Shown one piece after another: positions 39,350 to 47,953 of a stretch of DNA of 64,000 nt. The DNA is from Roseobacter fucihabitans (GTDB taxonomy: Bacteria; Pseudomonadota; Alphaproteobacteria; Rhodobacterales; Rhodobacteraceae). Location: contig NZ_CP143423.1 of assembly GCF_014337925.2 (NCBI RefSeq), positions 3,254,501 through 3,318,500 on the forward strand. The letters are read 5' to 3'. The notes beneath the pieces are model-generated. The model saw nothing but the letters and a program-made list of their open reading frames with translations, was not told the origin of the DNA and made no database searches. Position 1 is the first letter of the stretch. Each line of letters begins with the position of its first letter. Position numbers and translations under genes: made by a program.

Positions 39350-40182
39350 TTATGTGTTGGTCAATGTTGGCTTTTCCTTTCGTTTTTTCTTTGCAGCCTC
39401 TGAGCTGGCTTTGAAGCGGTAGCTGTCGTTTCCAGTTTCCAGGATGTGGCAGCGGTGTGTGAGGCGATCCAGAAGCGCGGTTGTCATCTTTGCATCTCCA
39501 AAGACCTGTGCCCATTCTGAGAAGCTGAGGTTGGTGGTTATGATGACGCTGGTTCGCTCGTAGAGTTTGCTCAGCAGATGGAACAGCAGTGCGCCGCCGG
39601 ATGGACTGAACGGCAAGTAGCCAAGTTCGTCTCTTACCCGGCAGGCGCATGCAAAGCATGCTGCCGGGAGGGCAAAATCACGAGATCAATTTTGGTCATC
39701 ATCTCTGCCATCTTTCCGGTCTTGCCGAGCGCCTTTTCCTGTTCTAGCGCGTTGACCAGTTCGACGGTTGAGTAGAAGCGCACTTTGCGCCGGTAATGTT
39801 CAATGGCCTGAACGCCGATGGCCGTTGCGACATGACTCTTGCCCGTCCCGGGGCCGCCGATGAGCACGACGTTCTCAGCATTCTCCATAAACTCGCACCG
39901 GTGTAACTGCCGGACAGTGGCCTCATTGATGTCGCTGGATTTGAAGTCAAAGCCAGCGAGGTCCTTGTATGACGGGAAGCGGGCCACCTTTGTTTGATAT
40001 GCGATTGAGCGCACTTCCCGTTCAGCGATCTCTGCCTTGAGTAGTTGGGACAACATCGGTGTTGCGGCGTCAAAAGCTGGCCCACCTTGGGCGACCAGAT
40101 CTTCTACCGCGTTTGCCATGCCATAAAGTTTGAGGCTGCGCAGCATGATCACGATTGAGGCTCCTGCTGGGTCATGACGCAT
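39350..40182 (-). pseudogene. istB: IS21 helper ATPase IstB, interrupted by a 41-bp insert
   Basis: From the ATG at 40182 (MRHDPAGASIVIMLRSLKLY) the frame reads NVVLIGGPGTGKSHVATAIG (Walker A), then MTKIDLVIL where insert D interrupts Walker B. Past the insert it resumes [60 protein letters not shown]. Removing exactly 41 nt leaves 792 nt, 264 codons with the stop, a normal IstB. No other lesion is visible. It overlaps the istA stop by 11 nt. Confidence 0.9.
39633..39673 (-). repeat. 41-bp palindromic insert, copy D (in istB)
   Basis: In element orientation it starts GCCCTCCCGGCAGCATGC and ends CCTGCCGGGTAAG, followed by AGAC; a one-base shift of the edges is equally possible. It has the strongest hairpin of the set: CCCGGCA pairs TGCCGGG, and inside GCATGC-TTT-GCATGC. 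The inner stem differs from the others on both sides in matching pairs. Same orientation as istB. Confidence 0.88.
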
Positions 40183-40262
40183 GGCGTTTTCCCCCAGACT
40201 GTCTCAGATCATCATAGCGGTCCACGTTTGCCTTTGGCGCTGTTTCCAATGCCAAGGCATCC

Positions 40263-40303
40263 ATTGCCCGACAGGCGATTGCGAAGCAATCTGCCGAGAG
40301 GGG
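40263..40303 (-). repeat. 41-bp palindromic insert, copy E (in istA)
   Basis: Plus strand ATTGCCCGACAGGCGATT to GCCGAGAGGGG. Inner stem in element orientation GATTGC-TTC-GCAATC. Followed by GGAT in element orientation. Same direction as istA. Its removal joins VDPP to DALALETAP. Confidence 0.9.
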
Positions 40304-40469
40304 GGCGGATCGACTTCTGGGAGATCAGTGTGTGTTCCGTCTATCAACCGGTGCAACAGGTTCAGAATGTGGGTCTTGGTGGGCACGCCAGCCTCCAAGG
40401 CCAATTCTACGGCACACAGAACGGCATTCTCATCATGGTGCAAAACCAATGATAGGATATCGACCATCC

Positions 40470-40510
40470 ACTGCCTGTCAGGGTATTGCGTAGCAATGTC
40501 CCGAGAGGGT
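40470..40510 (-). repeat. 41-bp palindromic insert, copy F (in istA)
   Basis: Plus strand ACTGCCTGTCAGGGTATT to GTCCCGAGAGGGT. Inner stem ATTGC-TAC-GCAAT in element orientation, followed by GGAT. Same direction as istA. Its removal joins REGGDR to GMVDILSLV. Confidence 0.9.
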
Positions 40511-42138
40511 CACGGTCACCGCCTTCTCTGCGCAGCAGATGACCCTGCAGGAGGCGGAAGGCTTCAGGCATCTCGGTGAACGGCGCACCATTGCGCAGAG
40601 CACCGGGTTTGCGTTGGATTACAGCGAGGTAGTGACGCCAATCGTAGATAACACGACCGGGTTTACGGTGTGACCGATCTATGAGCCGTTCATGTGTGCA
40701 AACGGTCTGTCCCTCGGCCACTATGACCAGCCGTTCTGGGTAAACATGCAAGCTGATCCGCCGGTTGGCAAAGCTGGCAGGCACACTGTAGCGATTGCGT
40801 TCGAAGGTGATCAGGCATGTGGGCGACACACGCTTACTGTGTTCTACAAAGCCGTCGAAGGCTGGTGGCAATGCCATCAACATGGGCTTCTCCGCTTCCC
40901 AAGCGTCGGCAATAGTGCCGGGCAGTTCCCGGTGCGGTGTCTCGGCCCAAAGGGCGATACAGCGGTCTTCCAGCCATTGGTTCAGCTCATCCAGATCCTT
41001 GAAGACAGGCATAACCTGCCACATGCGATTGCGTGCATCCTGAACGTTCTTCTCCACCTGGCCTTTCTCCCAGCCCGCCGCTGGGTTGCAAAACTCAGGT
41101 TCAAAAACATAGTGACTGGCCATCGCTTTGAAGCGCGCGTTGATGTCGCGCTGTTTGCCACGGCCAACACGGTCCACAGCAGTCTTCATGTTGTCATAGA
41201 TACCGCGCCCGGGCACGCCGCCGAACACGCGGAATGCATGCCAATGGGCATCGAACAGCATCTCATGCGTTTGCAATGGATATGCGCGCACCAAGAATGC
41301 CCGGCTGTGCGAGAGCTTCGTATGGGCCACCTGAAGCTTGGCCCGTTCACCACCTATAGTGGCCCAATCTTCGCTCCAGTCAAACTGGAACGCTTCGCCG
41401 GGTTGGAATACCAAAGGCACAAACGTGCCGCGTCCAGTTGTTTGCTCCACACGATGCCGGTCTTCACGCCATGCACGGGCAAAAGCGGCCACGCGCGCAT
41501 AGGATCCCACATAGCCCAACTTCACCAAATCGGCGTGCATCTGCTTCACAGTACGCCGCTCTTTGCGCGATTTGCGTGTCTGAGCCAATAACCATGCAGA
41601 CAAACGATCCGCATACGGATCAAGGTTACTCGGTCGTTTGGGTGTCTTGAACTTAGGCTCAACAGCGCCCTCTCGCAGGTACTTCTTGATGGTATTGCGA
41701 GACAGGCCAGTACGCCGGGCTATCTCACGAATTGGCATCCCTTCACGTAATGCCCAACGTCGAATGACACTTAAAAATCCCATGTCGATCACTCCATATC
41801 TCCCCGAACAAAAGCGTCAGGGTAGCGTCGTTACATGGGTCAGTTCTCAGTGAAAATTTATGGGGCTACCGGGTCAGTTCTCAGCGCAAATCAACAGCTC
41901 CTGCATTGCAAGCGTTTTCTGTCGATGTTTGCGGTCATTTTCGTCAGTACTGTCGTCTGTCCGGCCTGTTTATGTTTTGGCATTGCCTCCACTGGCCCTG
42001 ATGAATTCCGCGAGCGAGGTTCCAATCGGCTTATCGACCTCAGAGGGCCGCTGCCATTCCCGGAGTGTCCTTGCTCTTGGTTGACTTAATTCCGCATCAT
42101 CACTTCAACGTCTTGCATCTCTTAGGCAGTCGGCGCGT

Positions 42139-43158
42139 TTAGAACGCGGGCTGCCGGTATTCTTGTTTCTTTGTGAGCATCGCCCAGATGGAACGCGCTG
42201 CTTTATTTGCCATCGCGACTGTTGCCAGCCGGAACGGTTTCTCCGCGATGATCTTCGCCGTCCACAAATCCACTTTTTCAGGTGAGCGCTTCGCCATTAC
42301 TGCGCGAGACGTCATGCCCACGACCAGCAGCTTGCGAATGTAGCGGTCGCCAGCCTTTGTGATCTTGCCCAATCGCTCCTTGCCGCCACTGGATTTGTTG
42401 AGCGGGGTCAGCCCCAGCCAAGCCGCTAGATCGCGCCCGGTGCGGAATTGTTTTGCGTCGCCGATCGTGGCGACAACGGCCGATGCCGTTATTGGCCCAA
42501 TTCCTGGCATGCGCATCAATCGACGTGCATCTGCGTTCAGCATCGCGTGCTGCTCGATCATCTTGGAATAGCCCGAGATGCGTTCGTTCAGGCCGATGAA
42601 TTGGTAACACTGGATGCCGAGCATGCCGTTCGCGATGTCGGGCATGTCCGGGTGATCACCGTCAAGGTGACGTTTTGCGAAAGCTGTAACTGCTTCAATC
42701 CCAATCGGCAAAATATGCCCAAACTCGCGCAACAGGCTGCGGATCATGTTGGCCAACTGGGTGCGTTGCCGGACTGCCAAATCCCGAGTGCGATGGATCG
42801 ACAATAAAGCCTGTTGATCCTCGGTCTTGATCTCAACGAAGCGCATCGTTGGTCGCCTGACTGCCTCGCAAATGGCCTCCGCGTCCGCCGCATCGGTTTT
42901 GCCACGCTTTACGTAGGGCTTCACGTAGTTCGCAGGCATCAGCCTTACGTCATGGCCAAGCTTGCGCAACGTGCGACCCCAGTGATGGGCTGATCCACAG
43001 GCCTCCATTCCGATCATACAAGGTGGCAGCGTCTCAAAGAACGCCAAAAGCTTCGCACGCTTGATTGCCTTGTTGAAGATCACGCGCCCACTTTCTGAAA
43101 TACCGTGAACTTGAAAAACATCCTTGGCCAAATCTAGGCCTACTGTCTTAACTGTCAT
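42139..43158 (-). CDS. IS1111-group transposase (IS110 family)
   Basis: 339 residues: MTVKTVGLDLAKDVFQVHGI (first Asp), IGMEACGSAHHWGRTL (Glu), RGKTDAADAEAICEA (two Asp), and the C-terminal LMRMPGIGPITASAVVATIG with WLGLTPLNKSSGGKERLGKI. The LDLAKDVFQVHG opening is typical of the IS1111 group. It looks intact. The IS21 sits in its 3' non-coding side. Confidence 0.93.
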   Translation of the reverse strand: MTVKTVGLDLAKDVFQVHGISESGRVIFNKAIKRAKLLAFFETLPPCMIGMEACGSAHHWGRTLRKLGHDVRLMPANYVKPYVKRGKTDAADAEAICEAVRRPTMRFVEIKTEDQQALLSIHRTRDLAVRQRTQLANMIRSLLREFGHILPIGIEAVTAFAKRHLDGDHPDMPDIANGMLGIQCYQFIGLNERISGYSKMIEQHAMLNADARRLMRMPGIGPITASAVVATIGDAKQFRTGRDLAAWLGLTPLNKSSGGKERLGKITKAGDRYIRKLLVVGMTSRAVMAKRSPEKVDLWTAKIIAEKPFRLATVAMANKAARSIWAMLTKKQEYRQPAF

Positions 43159-43271
43159 TGGGTGGCTCCTATCCTAGCAGTTGATGATAACTGCACTTTG
43201 GCACATTCGATGCCGGTGGAGCAGGAGCCACCCACCTCATCCGGTTAGGGCCGTTACGGCATAAATTCGGG

Positions 43272-44549
43272 TTACTCATTGAAGGTCTCACCCATCTCAA
43301 CGACCTCTGCAAAAAGCTTATTCAGCGCGCGCATTTCCATGCCTAATATGAATTCACTGTGATCGGGGGAGCCAAACCCGGCTGCATGAGCTTCCCGGAG
43401 AAGATGATCCTCAGCAGCTCTGGCGGCGGCGGCTGTATCAAACTCATACTGCTGATAAAGCGACCAGACGGTCTCGCCCTGGGAGACCCGGCGGTATCGG
43501 TTCAACTCCTTCAGGCGGTCTTCGGCCTTTCCTGAACCTACTTTCACCGTCATACCGTGATCATCGTGGATCACCGCAATATACAGCTGGCATCCGGGGG
43601 CGACGTCGGCACCGGCTCTCTGCCCCGGTTTCTGATGCCACGCCGAACGCACAGACGTACGGAACGGCTCAGAGCCACGCTCACCGTCGGGAGTCTGCTC
43701 CGCGACGCGCAGCGACCGGAAGCGCACAACTTCTTCAGGCGTCATCGGATGTATCGTGGCAGCGCCCTGAATTCCCTTAGCAGCATGGTCAGATATCAGA
43801 CTGTCATTCGATTCCTGATCGATTACGCGCCAGGTTCTGGAAACGGATATACCGAATGGCCAGCGAAACCGCCCGTCTTCACGGTATTCGTGCGGCCTGA
43901 TCCGTTCGGCGGCGCGGATTTCCTCAACCATCACCGGTGCACCGGCAATTTCAACTGCACCGGCCACTCTGCCGCGCACGAGCGGGTCAGCGTCGGTCGT
44001 GTCGCTTGTCAGATACACTACGATGTCACCGGGTTGCGTAAACTTCAGCACACGATCCCGGATGCGCTCACTGTTGAACGCAAGGGCATCTTTCGCAGGT
44101 TCGTCAGGCTGCCCCCAGACTTTCGTCCAGAAAAACCCGGGGCTGATCCTGGCCTCCTTTTCAATGATCAGATACCGTCGCGACATCTGATGGCGCGACG
44201 GTTCGATGCCACGGGCGGTGCAATACGCGAGGTAGGCGGCGTCAACTGACCTGTATGCTGCAGACCCGATTTCCAAAGGCGGGCCTGCAATACTCTCAAT
44301 CCGCTTGCTTGTTATTCCGCCGTCTCTTTCCGACAGCTTCCGCTCGTGCTCTAAATCATTGGCGGCGTAACCGGCAAACTTGCTGGGAGCAAACCTGTAG
44401 TCATCCCCCTGCCTGACGGCGACAAACACTTTGCCGTTCTTTATGCGTCCGTCATGAAAACTCCGTTGCGGTCCATCGCCCAGTCCATACTGATAGAGTG
44501 TATCAACGTTCTGAATAATCTCTTCACGTGTCTCAACAAAATCCGCCAT
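43272..44549 (-). CDS. EVE/PUA-like plus GIY-YIG-like (T5orf172) protein beside the EcoRII system
   Basis: 425 residues. The N-terminal domain, about 25-100, contains GRIKNGKVFVAVRQGDDYRF and APSKFAGYAANDLEHE, a pattern I associate with the front part of HNH-type restriction proteins. The middle, about 130-250, has FFWTKVWGQP and TQPGDIVVYLTSDTTDADPL, EVE/PUA-like. The C-terminal part, about 320-400, has CQLYIAVIHDDHGMTVKVGS and GKAEDRLKELN, like T5orf172/GIY-YIG nucleases. EVE domains read modified bases in other systems, so this may sense methylation. Last gene of the dcm-vsr-EcoRII run, 61 nt after the endonuclease. Assignments are by eye. Confidence 0.6.
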   Translation of the reverse strand: MADFVETREEIIQNVDTLYQYGLGDGPQRSFHDGRIKNGKVFVAVRQGDDYRFAPSKFAGYAANDLEHERKLSERDGGITSKRIESIAGPPLEIGSAAYRSVDAAYLAYCTARGIEPSRHQMSRRYLIIEKEARISPGFFWTKVWGQPDEPAKDALAFNSERIRDRVLKFTQPGDIVVYLTSDTTDADPLVRGRVAGAVEIAGAPVMVEEIRAAERIRPHEYREDGRFRWPFGISVSRTWRVIDQESNDSLISDHAAKGIQGAATIHPMTPEEVVRFRSLRVAEQTPDGERGSEPFRTSVRSAWHQKPGQRAGADVAPGCQLYIAVIHDDHGMTVKVGSGKAEDRLKELNRYRRVSQGETVWSLYQQYEFDTAAAARAAEDHLLREAHAAGFGSPDHSEFILGMEMRALNKLFAEVVEMGETFNE

Positions 44550-44610
44550 CGGTAGTCCTTTGTTAGCCCTGATGTTTTATCAACGGGCGCTTGTCTCAGA
44601 CAGCACAACA

Positions 44611-45843
44611 TCAGCTGCCACTTTCCGCCAGCTGCAGAAATTCGGCGACGTTCATAATCCAGTCCCGCTGTTCGTCGTGATAAGTTTCGTGCAACGGTTG
44701 TGGCAGAACGAGACGGAGGTTTTGTGTCTGCATCTCAGCGGTCTGCGCACGCGATATGGCCGGTTCCACGGTAAGCAGGTGTTTTTCTCCGATACGGTCG
44801 GCCTCGGCCAGAACCTGACGCCAGCGGTCTTTGCAGGTGGTTTTAACAGCCAGCATCACCAGTTTATCGTCCGGCCATGACGGATCGGCGTATTCGTCCT
44901 CACCGGGGAACAGGAAATCCGCCGCGTTTCGTTTTTCGGTGGTGGCCTCGCGGGTGAAGCGAAGCTTGTGAGCCTGAAGGATGACTTCCGTATGATGCCC
45001 GAACGCATATCCCGCTCGCGATTTGCGCCGGTTCTGAACGCCGAGAGAGAACTTCAGAAACCCGTCCACATCCGCGCCACGCTCGTCGAAGAACCCGCTT
45101 CGCAGCCGCTCGGTGACAATCTCACGCTCCAGATGGCGGAAGAGAGCCTCTTCCTGCTCCATCCAGGCGAGCAGCGCATCATCGGGGGACGCGACAGGAT
45201 CGATCCCTGTCAGGTTGTCGCGTGCGAACGCCGAGAATATCGCGGTAGACGGGAAAGCCAGGCCGAACCGGCCGACCAGCTGATCGAAGGCGGCGGGAAC
45301 GGGTTCTTCGGCTTCAATACCGAGTTCGTCAAGAATGAAGCGCGCGGCAAGATCGATATCACGACCGCCCTCCGTCCCTATATCACGCTGACTGAGCGCA
45401 AAGTCCTCCGTCAAGGTAAGGCCGAAGAGCCAGAGCAGTTTCTGTTCGATAGAACTCCCCGACGGGCAGAGAATGGCCAGAACACGCCGGTCCGCCGTCA
45501 TGCACAAAAACAGACTGTCTCCCGCTGCCGCCCGGTACACGACCGGCTCGGCGGCCGCGGGATAGTAGAGCCTGTATTCCGGTGTCCGGTGTGGCTGTCC
45601 TTTGCGGCTGTTGTACCATGTCCCGGTCAGCTCTGACCTCAGTGGCGGATCATCGCTGTCATCCATCCAGATATAGGTGACCGGGATCTTTTCGCGGTTT
45701 TCGGGCGTTCCGACAAACGCCAGGAATATATCGACGCCCTGGAATTCATGGCCGCGGGAGACTTTGGGATCGACTTCTGTGCCGCGCAGGGTTTTGGCAC
45801 CCGCGCCGATAAAATACTTTGAAAGAGATCCACGCCCGGTCAA
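44611..45843 (-). CDS. EcoRII-type type II restriction endonuclease
   Basis: 410 residues, close to EcoRII itself. An N-terminal effector-type domain (SKYFIGAGAKTLRGTEVDPK, GHEFQGVDIFLAFVG) precedes the catalytic domain. There FTREATTEKRNAADFLFPGE and DKLVMLAVKTTCKDRWRQVL carry the PD-(D/E)XK-like residues of the EcoRII C-terminal family. EcoRII needs two copies of its site, usually CCWGG, one acting as effector (known of the family; the site here is inferred). 18 nt downstream of vsr and on the same strand as dcm. Confidence 0.85.
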   Translation of the reverse strand: MTGRGSLSKYFIGAGAKTLRGTEVDPKVSRGHEFQGVDIFLAFVGTPENREKIPVTYIWMDDSDDPPLRSELTGTWYNSRKGQPHRTPEYRLYYPAAAEPVVYRAAAGDSLFLCMTADRRVLAILCPSGSSIEQKLLWLFGLTLTEDFALSQRDIGTEGGRDIDLAARFILDELGIEAEEPVPAAFDQLVGRFGLAFPSTAIFSAFARDNLTGIDPVASPDDALLAWMEQEEALFRHLEREIVTERLRSGFFDERGADVDGFLKFSLGVQNRRKSRAGYAFGHHTEVILQAHKLRFTREATTEKRNAADFLFPGEDEYADPSWPDDKLVMLAVKTTCKDRWRQVLAEADRIGEKHLLTVEPAISRAQTAEMQTQNLRLVLPQPLHETYHDEQRDWIMNVAEFLQLAESGS

Positions 45844-45861
45844 ATTCAGCCCCTCAGAAAA

Positions 45862-46317
45862 TCAGCGGAAACCTCTGATTTCCAGCTCCGTCTCGCCAGA
45901 TGACAACCAGAAAGTGAGCTCGTCAATGATATCACCGGCGTCCCGCCGTAATTTTCCTTTCAGGGCACATTCCCAGATCACCGCAACCCGCCTGTCGCAG
46001 GATTTCAGCGCCGCGCGGTTTTTCCGGTCCCGTTCAATATTCCCACCGATCTTTTCCCGCCAGAACTCTTCGCGCGTCTTTGGCCATCTGAACAACGCGC
46101 AGTCGTGTCCGTGCCAGAAGCATCCGTTGACCAGTATCACCGCGCCGTATTTTGGCAGAACAAGATCGGGCCGGCCCGGCAGTTTCCGGTCATGCAGCCG
46201 GAACCGGAAACCACGCGCGTGAAGCCCGCGGCGGATGATCATCTCCGGTTTGGTATCAGCACCTCTGATCGCCGCCATATTGCGGCTGCGGGTTGCCTGG
46301 TCATGAACGTCAGCCAA
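45862..46317 (-). CDS. vsr: Very short patch repair endonuclease Vsr
   Basis: 151 residues. MADVHDQATRSRNMAAIRGA opens, then GRPDLVLPKYGAVILVNGCF and WHGHDCALFRWPKT carry the catalytic Asp and His residues and zinc-site residues of Vsr. It nicks T:G mismatches that arise from deamination of 5-methylcytosine in Dcm sites. It overlaps the methylase gene by 8 nt, as usual for dcm-vsr pairs. Confidence 0.95.
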   Translation of the reverse strand: MADVHDQATRSRNMAAIRGADTKPEMIIRRGLHARGFRFRLHDRKLPGRPDLVLPKYGAVILVNGCFWHGHDCALFRWPKTREEFWREKIGGNIERDRKNRAALKSCDRRVAVIWECALKGKLRRDAGDIIDELTFWLSSGETELEIRGFR

Positions 46318-47542
46318 CCTTGCTGAGGCTCTTTTGATTTTCGCTTTCGATCACCGACAGGATATGGGGCAGCATGACGCGCGCAACTTCGGCAAAGACC
46401 GGGACGGCAACGGAATTGCCAAACTGTTTGTATGCCTGGGTATCCGATACCGGGATCCGGAAATCCTCTCCGTAGCCCATCAGCCGGGCACATTCGCGCG
46501 GCGTCAGGCGTCGGGGGTTGTTACCTGCGCCGCGGCAGACAAGGATCTCAGAGCCGTCCTTGTAGTACCGCGCCGACAATGTGCGTGAAATGCTGTCGCC
46601 ATCCACAAGTCCAAAGCCAAATCCATTTCCGGCGGCTTTGTGTTTTGCAGCATAGCCCTGAAGATAGGCCCAGAGCTTGTCGGAGAGGGTGTACTTATCG
46701 CTGACGGCAGCGTCGTTGCCGAGTGTGAAATGCCCCTCAGGGCTCTCAATGCCGTTTTCGGGATGCAGGATATCCCGCATCCGGCGCTCCCGATGGGCGG
46801 GGAGCAGAACATCGTCAAAACTGAACGGCACCTCTTCGCGGAAGCCCACAATGACAATTCGCTCCCGATGCTGAGGCACAAAATGCGCGGCATCAATGAC
46901 GCGGGGTTCCGGCACATAGTAACCAAGCTCATCGCGCAGCTTACGCATGATGACCTGGAACGTACGACCTTTGTCATGGCTGCGCAGGTTCTTCACATTC
47001 TCGAGCATGAAGGCGGCGGGACGGTGATGCTTGAGGATCCGCAACACGTCAAAAAACAGTGTGCCCTGAGTTTCATCATCGAAGCCGTGAGCGCGGCCAA
47101 GGGCGTTCTTTTTTGACACGCCTGCAATTGAGAACGGCTGGCAGGGAAAACCTGCGACCAGCACGTCATGTTCGGGGATCTCTTCGGCTTCGATTTCGGT
47201 TATGTCCCCGGCAATCGGCCGGTTGTCCGGGAAGTTGGCGTCATAGGTCTGCTGGGCAAAGCGATCCCACTCCGAGGTAAACACACAACGCCCGCCTGCG
47301 CTCTCCATAGCTTTGCGCAGCCCGCCAATCCCCGCGAACAGATCAACAAAGGAAAATGCCGCACCGGCGCTATCTGGCTGGCGTGCACCGACTTCCATAC
47401 GAAGAAGGGTCATTACGCCTTCGCGCGGGGTTTCCTCACCACGTTTCCAGCGGTAAATGTGTCCCTCAGAATAGCCGATAATCTTTGCGGCTTCGGCGAC
47501 TGAGTGCCCGGTTTTCTGTAATAGAAGTTCGAATTCGGTCAT
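46310..47542 (-). CDS. dcm: DNA (cytosine-5)-methyltransferase, Dcm/EcoRII type
   Basis: 410 residues from the ATG at 47542 (MTEFELLLQKTGHSVAEAAK); the frame runs further up but the fold begins here. An N-terminal helix-turn-helix (AAKIIGYSEGHIYRWKRGEE) precedes the C5-methylase motifs: I FSFVDLFAGIGGLRKAME, IV AGFPCQPFSIAG with the catalytic Cys, VI FMLENVKNL, VIII QHRERIVIVGF, and X KQFGNSVAVPVFAEVA. It protects DNA from the EcoRII-type enzyme. The attached helix-turn-helix could let it regulate the operon. Confidence 0.95.
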   Translation of the reverse strand: MTEFELLLQKTGHSVAEAAKIIGYSEGHIYRWKRGEETPREGVMTLLRMEVGARQPDSAGAAFSFVDLFAGIGGLRKAMESAGGRCVFTSEWDRFAQQTYDANFPDNRPIAGDITEIEAEEIPEHDVLVAGFPCQPFSIAGVSKKNALGRAHGFDDETQGTLFFDVLRILKHHRPAAFMLENVKNLRSHDKGRTFQVIMRKLRDELGYYVPEPRVIDAAHFVPQHRERIVIVGFREEVPFSFDDVLLPAHRERRMRDILHPENGIESPEGHFTLGNDAAVSDKYTLSDKLWAYLQGYAAKHKAAGNGFGFGLVDGDSISRTLSARYYKDGSEILVCRGAGNNPRRLTPRECARLMGYGEDFRIPVSDTQAYKQFGNSVAVPVFAEVARVMLPHILSVIESENQKSLSKVG

Positions 47543-47719
47543 TCTGCGCGCCCTCCGGTACCGCGATTCAGTTTCTTGGGGAATTTTTTTGTCACTATGG
47601 CGATGCGATTCCCGCGAAGCAAGAACATTCAGCAAACATTTGGATGAATTTCGCGTTAATGAGCCCCGGAACCGAGATCCGACTGGACTTCATTTTCAAA
47701 CGAAGCGTCAGTCGGAGCC

Positions 47720-47935
47720 ATGGAAAACGACCCGAAAGATACAGTTCAGCGCCTGTTTGCGGAAGTGACGGCCCAGCTTGAAGACGCAGCGCTGGCGGCG
47801 CTGGAAGGGCAGTCGCCCTGGATAGACGCGGAAAAGGTCCGCGCGGCCGCGGCAGCGGTGCGCGGTCACCTCGCAGAGATTGACCGGAAACTGGATGCGG
47901 CAGAGATGATCGCGGCAAGGTATCTGCGTAAGTAG
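47720..47935 (+). CDS. Small helical protein, unknown
   Basis: 71 residues, MENDPKDTVQRLFAEVTAQL onward, Ala-rich and helical (KVRAAAAAVRGHLAEIDRKL). A CGGAG lies 4 nt before the ATG. It is convergent with the terminase gene, 18 nt between the stops. Probably part of the phage-like module, but nothing more can be said. Confidence 0.5.
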   Translation: MENDPKDTVQRLFAEVTAQLEDAALAALEGQSPWIDAEKVRAAAAAVRGHLAEIDRKLDAAEMIAARYLRK

Positions 47936-47953
47936 CAGGCAAAACCGGCATCA

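Larger units (their letters stand above)
40172..41783 (-). pseudogene. istA: IS21 transposase IstA, interrupted by two 41-bp inserts
   Basis: From the ATG at 41783 (MGFLSVIRRWALREGMPIRE): helix-turn-helix (IARRTGLSRNTIKKYLREG), DDE core with FQFDWSEDWATIGGERAKLQ (first Asp), GGVPGRGIYDNMKTAVDRVG (second Asp) and GWEKGQVEKNVQ (Glu). After GGDR comes insert F, then GMVDILSLVLHHDENAVLCA and EVDPP, insert E, then DALALETAPKANVDRYDDLR to a stop at 40172. Removing the two 41-nt inserts leaves 1530 nt, 510 codons with no other stop. Confidence 0.9.
39282..41894 (-). mobile_element. IS21-family element with a 7-bp target duplication
   Basis: 2613 bp. Terminal repeats TGTTGATTTGCGTTGAGAAC at the left and, reversed, TGTTGATTTGCGCTGAGAAC at the right, both continuing TGACCCGGTA. 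The host sequence GCTCCTG is duplicated at 39275-39281 and 41895-41901. Inner copies of GAACTGACCC near 41840 fit IS21 multiple end repeats. Both genes are intact apart from three 41-bp inserts. Confidence 0.92.
39268..43235 (-). mobile_element. IS1111-type (IS110 family) element, containing an IS21
   Basis: The 14-mer GTGGGTGGCTCCTG at 39268-39281 is exactly inverted at 43222-43235, fitting the sub-terminal inverted repeats of the IS1111 group. Without the 2620 bp of IS21 and its duplication the element would be about 1348 bp, a normal size. A third copy of GGGTGGCTCCT lies just before the transposase start (43160). The region 41902-42138, after the transposase, holds no gene and is where an IS1111-group bridge RNA would be expected. 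Confidence 0.75.
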
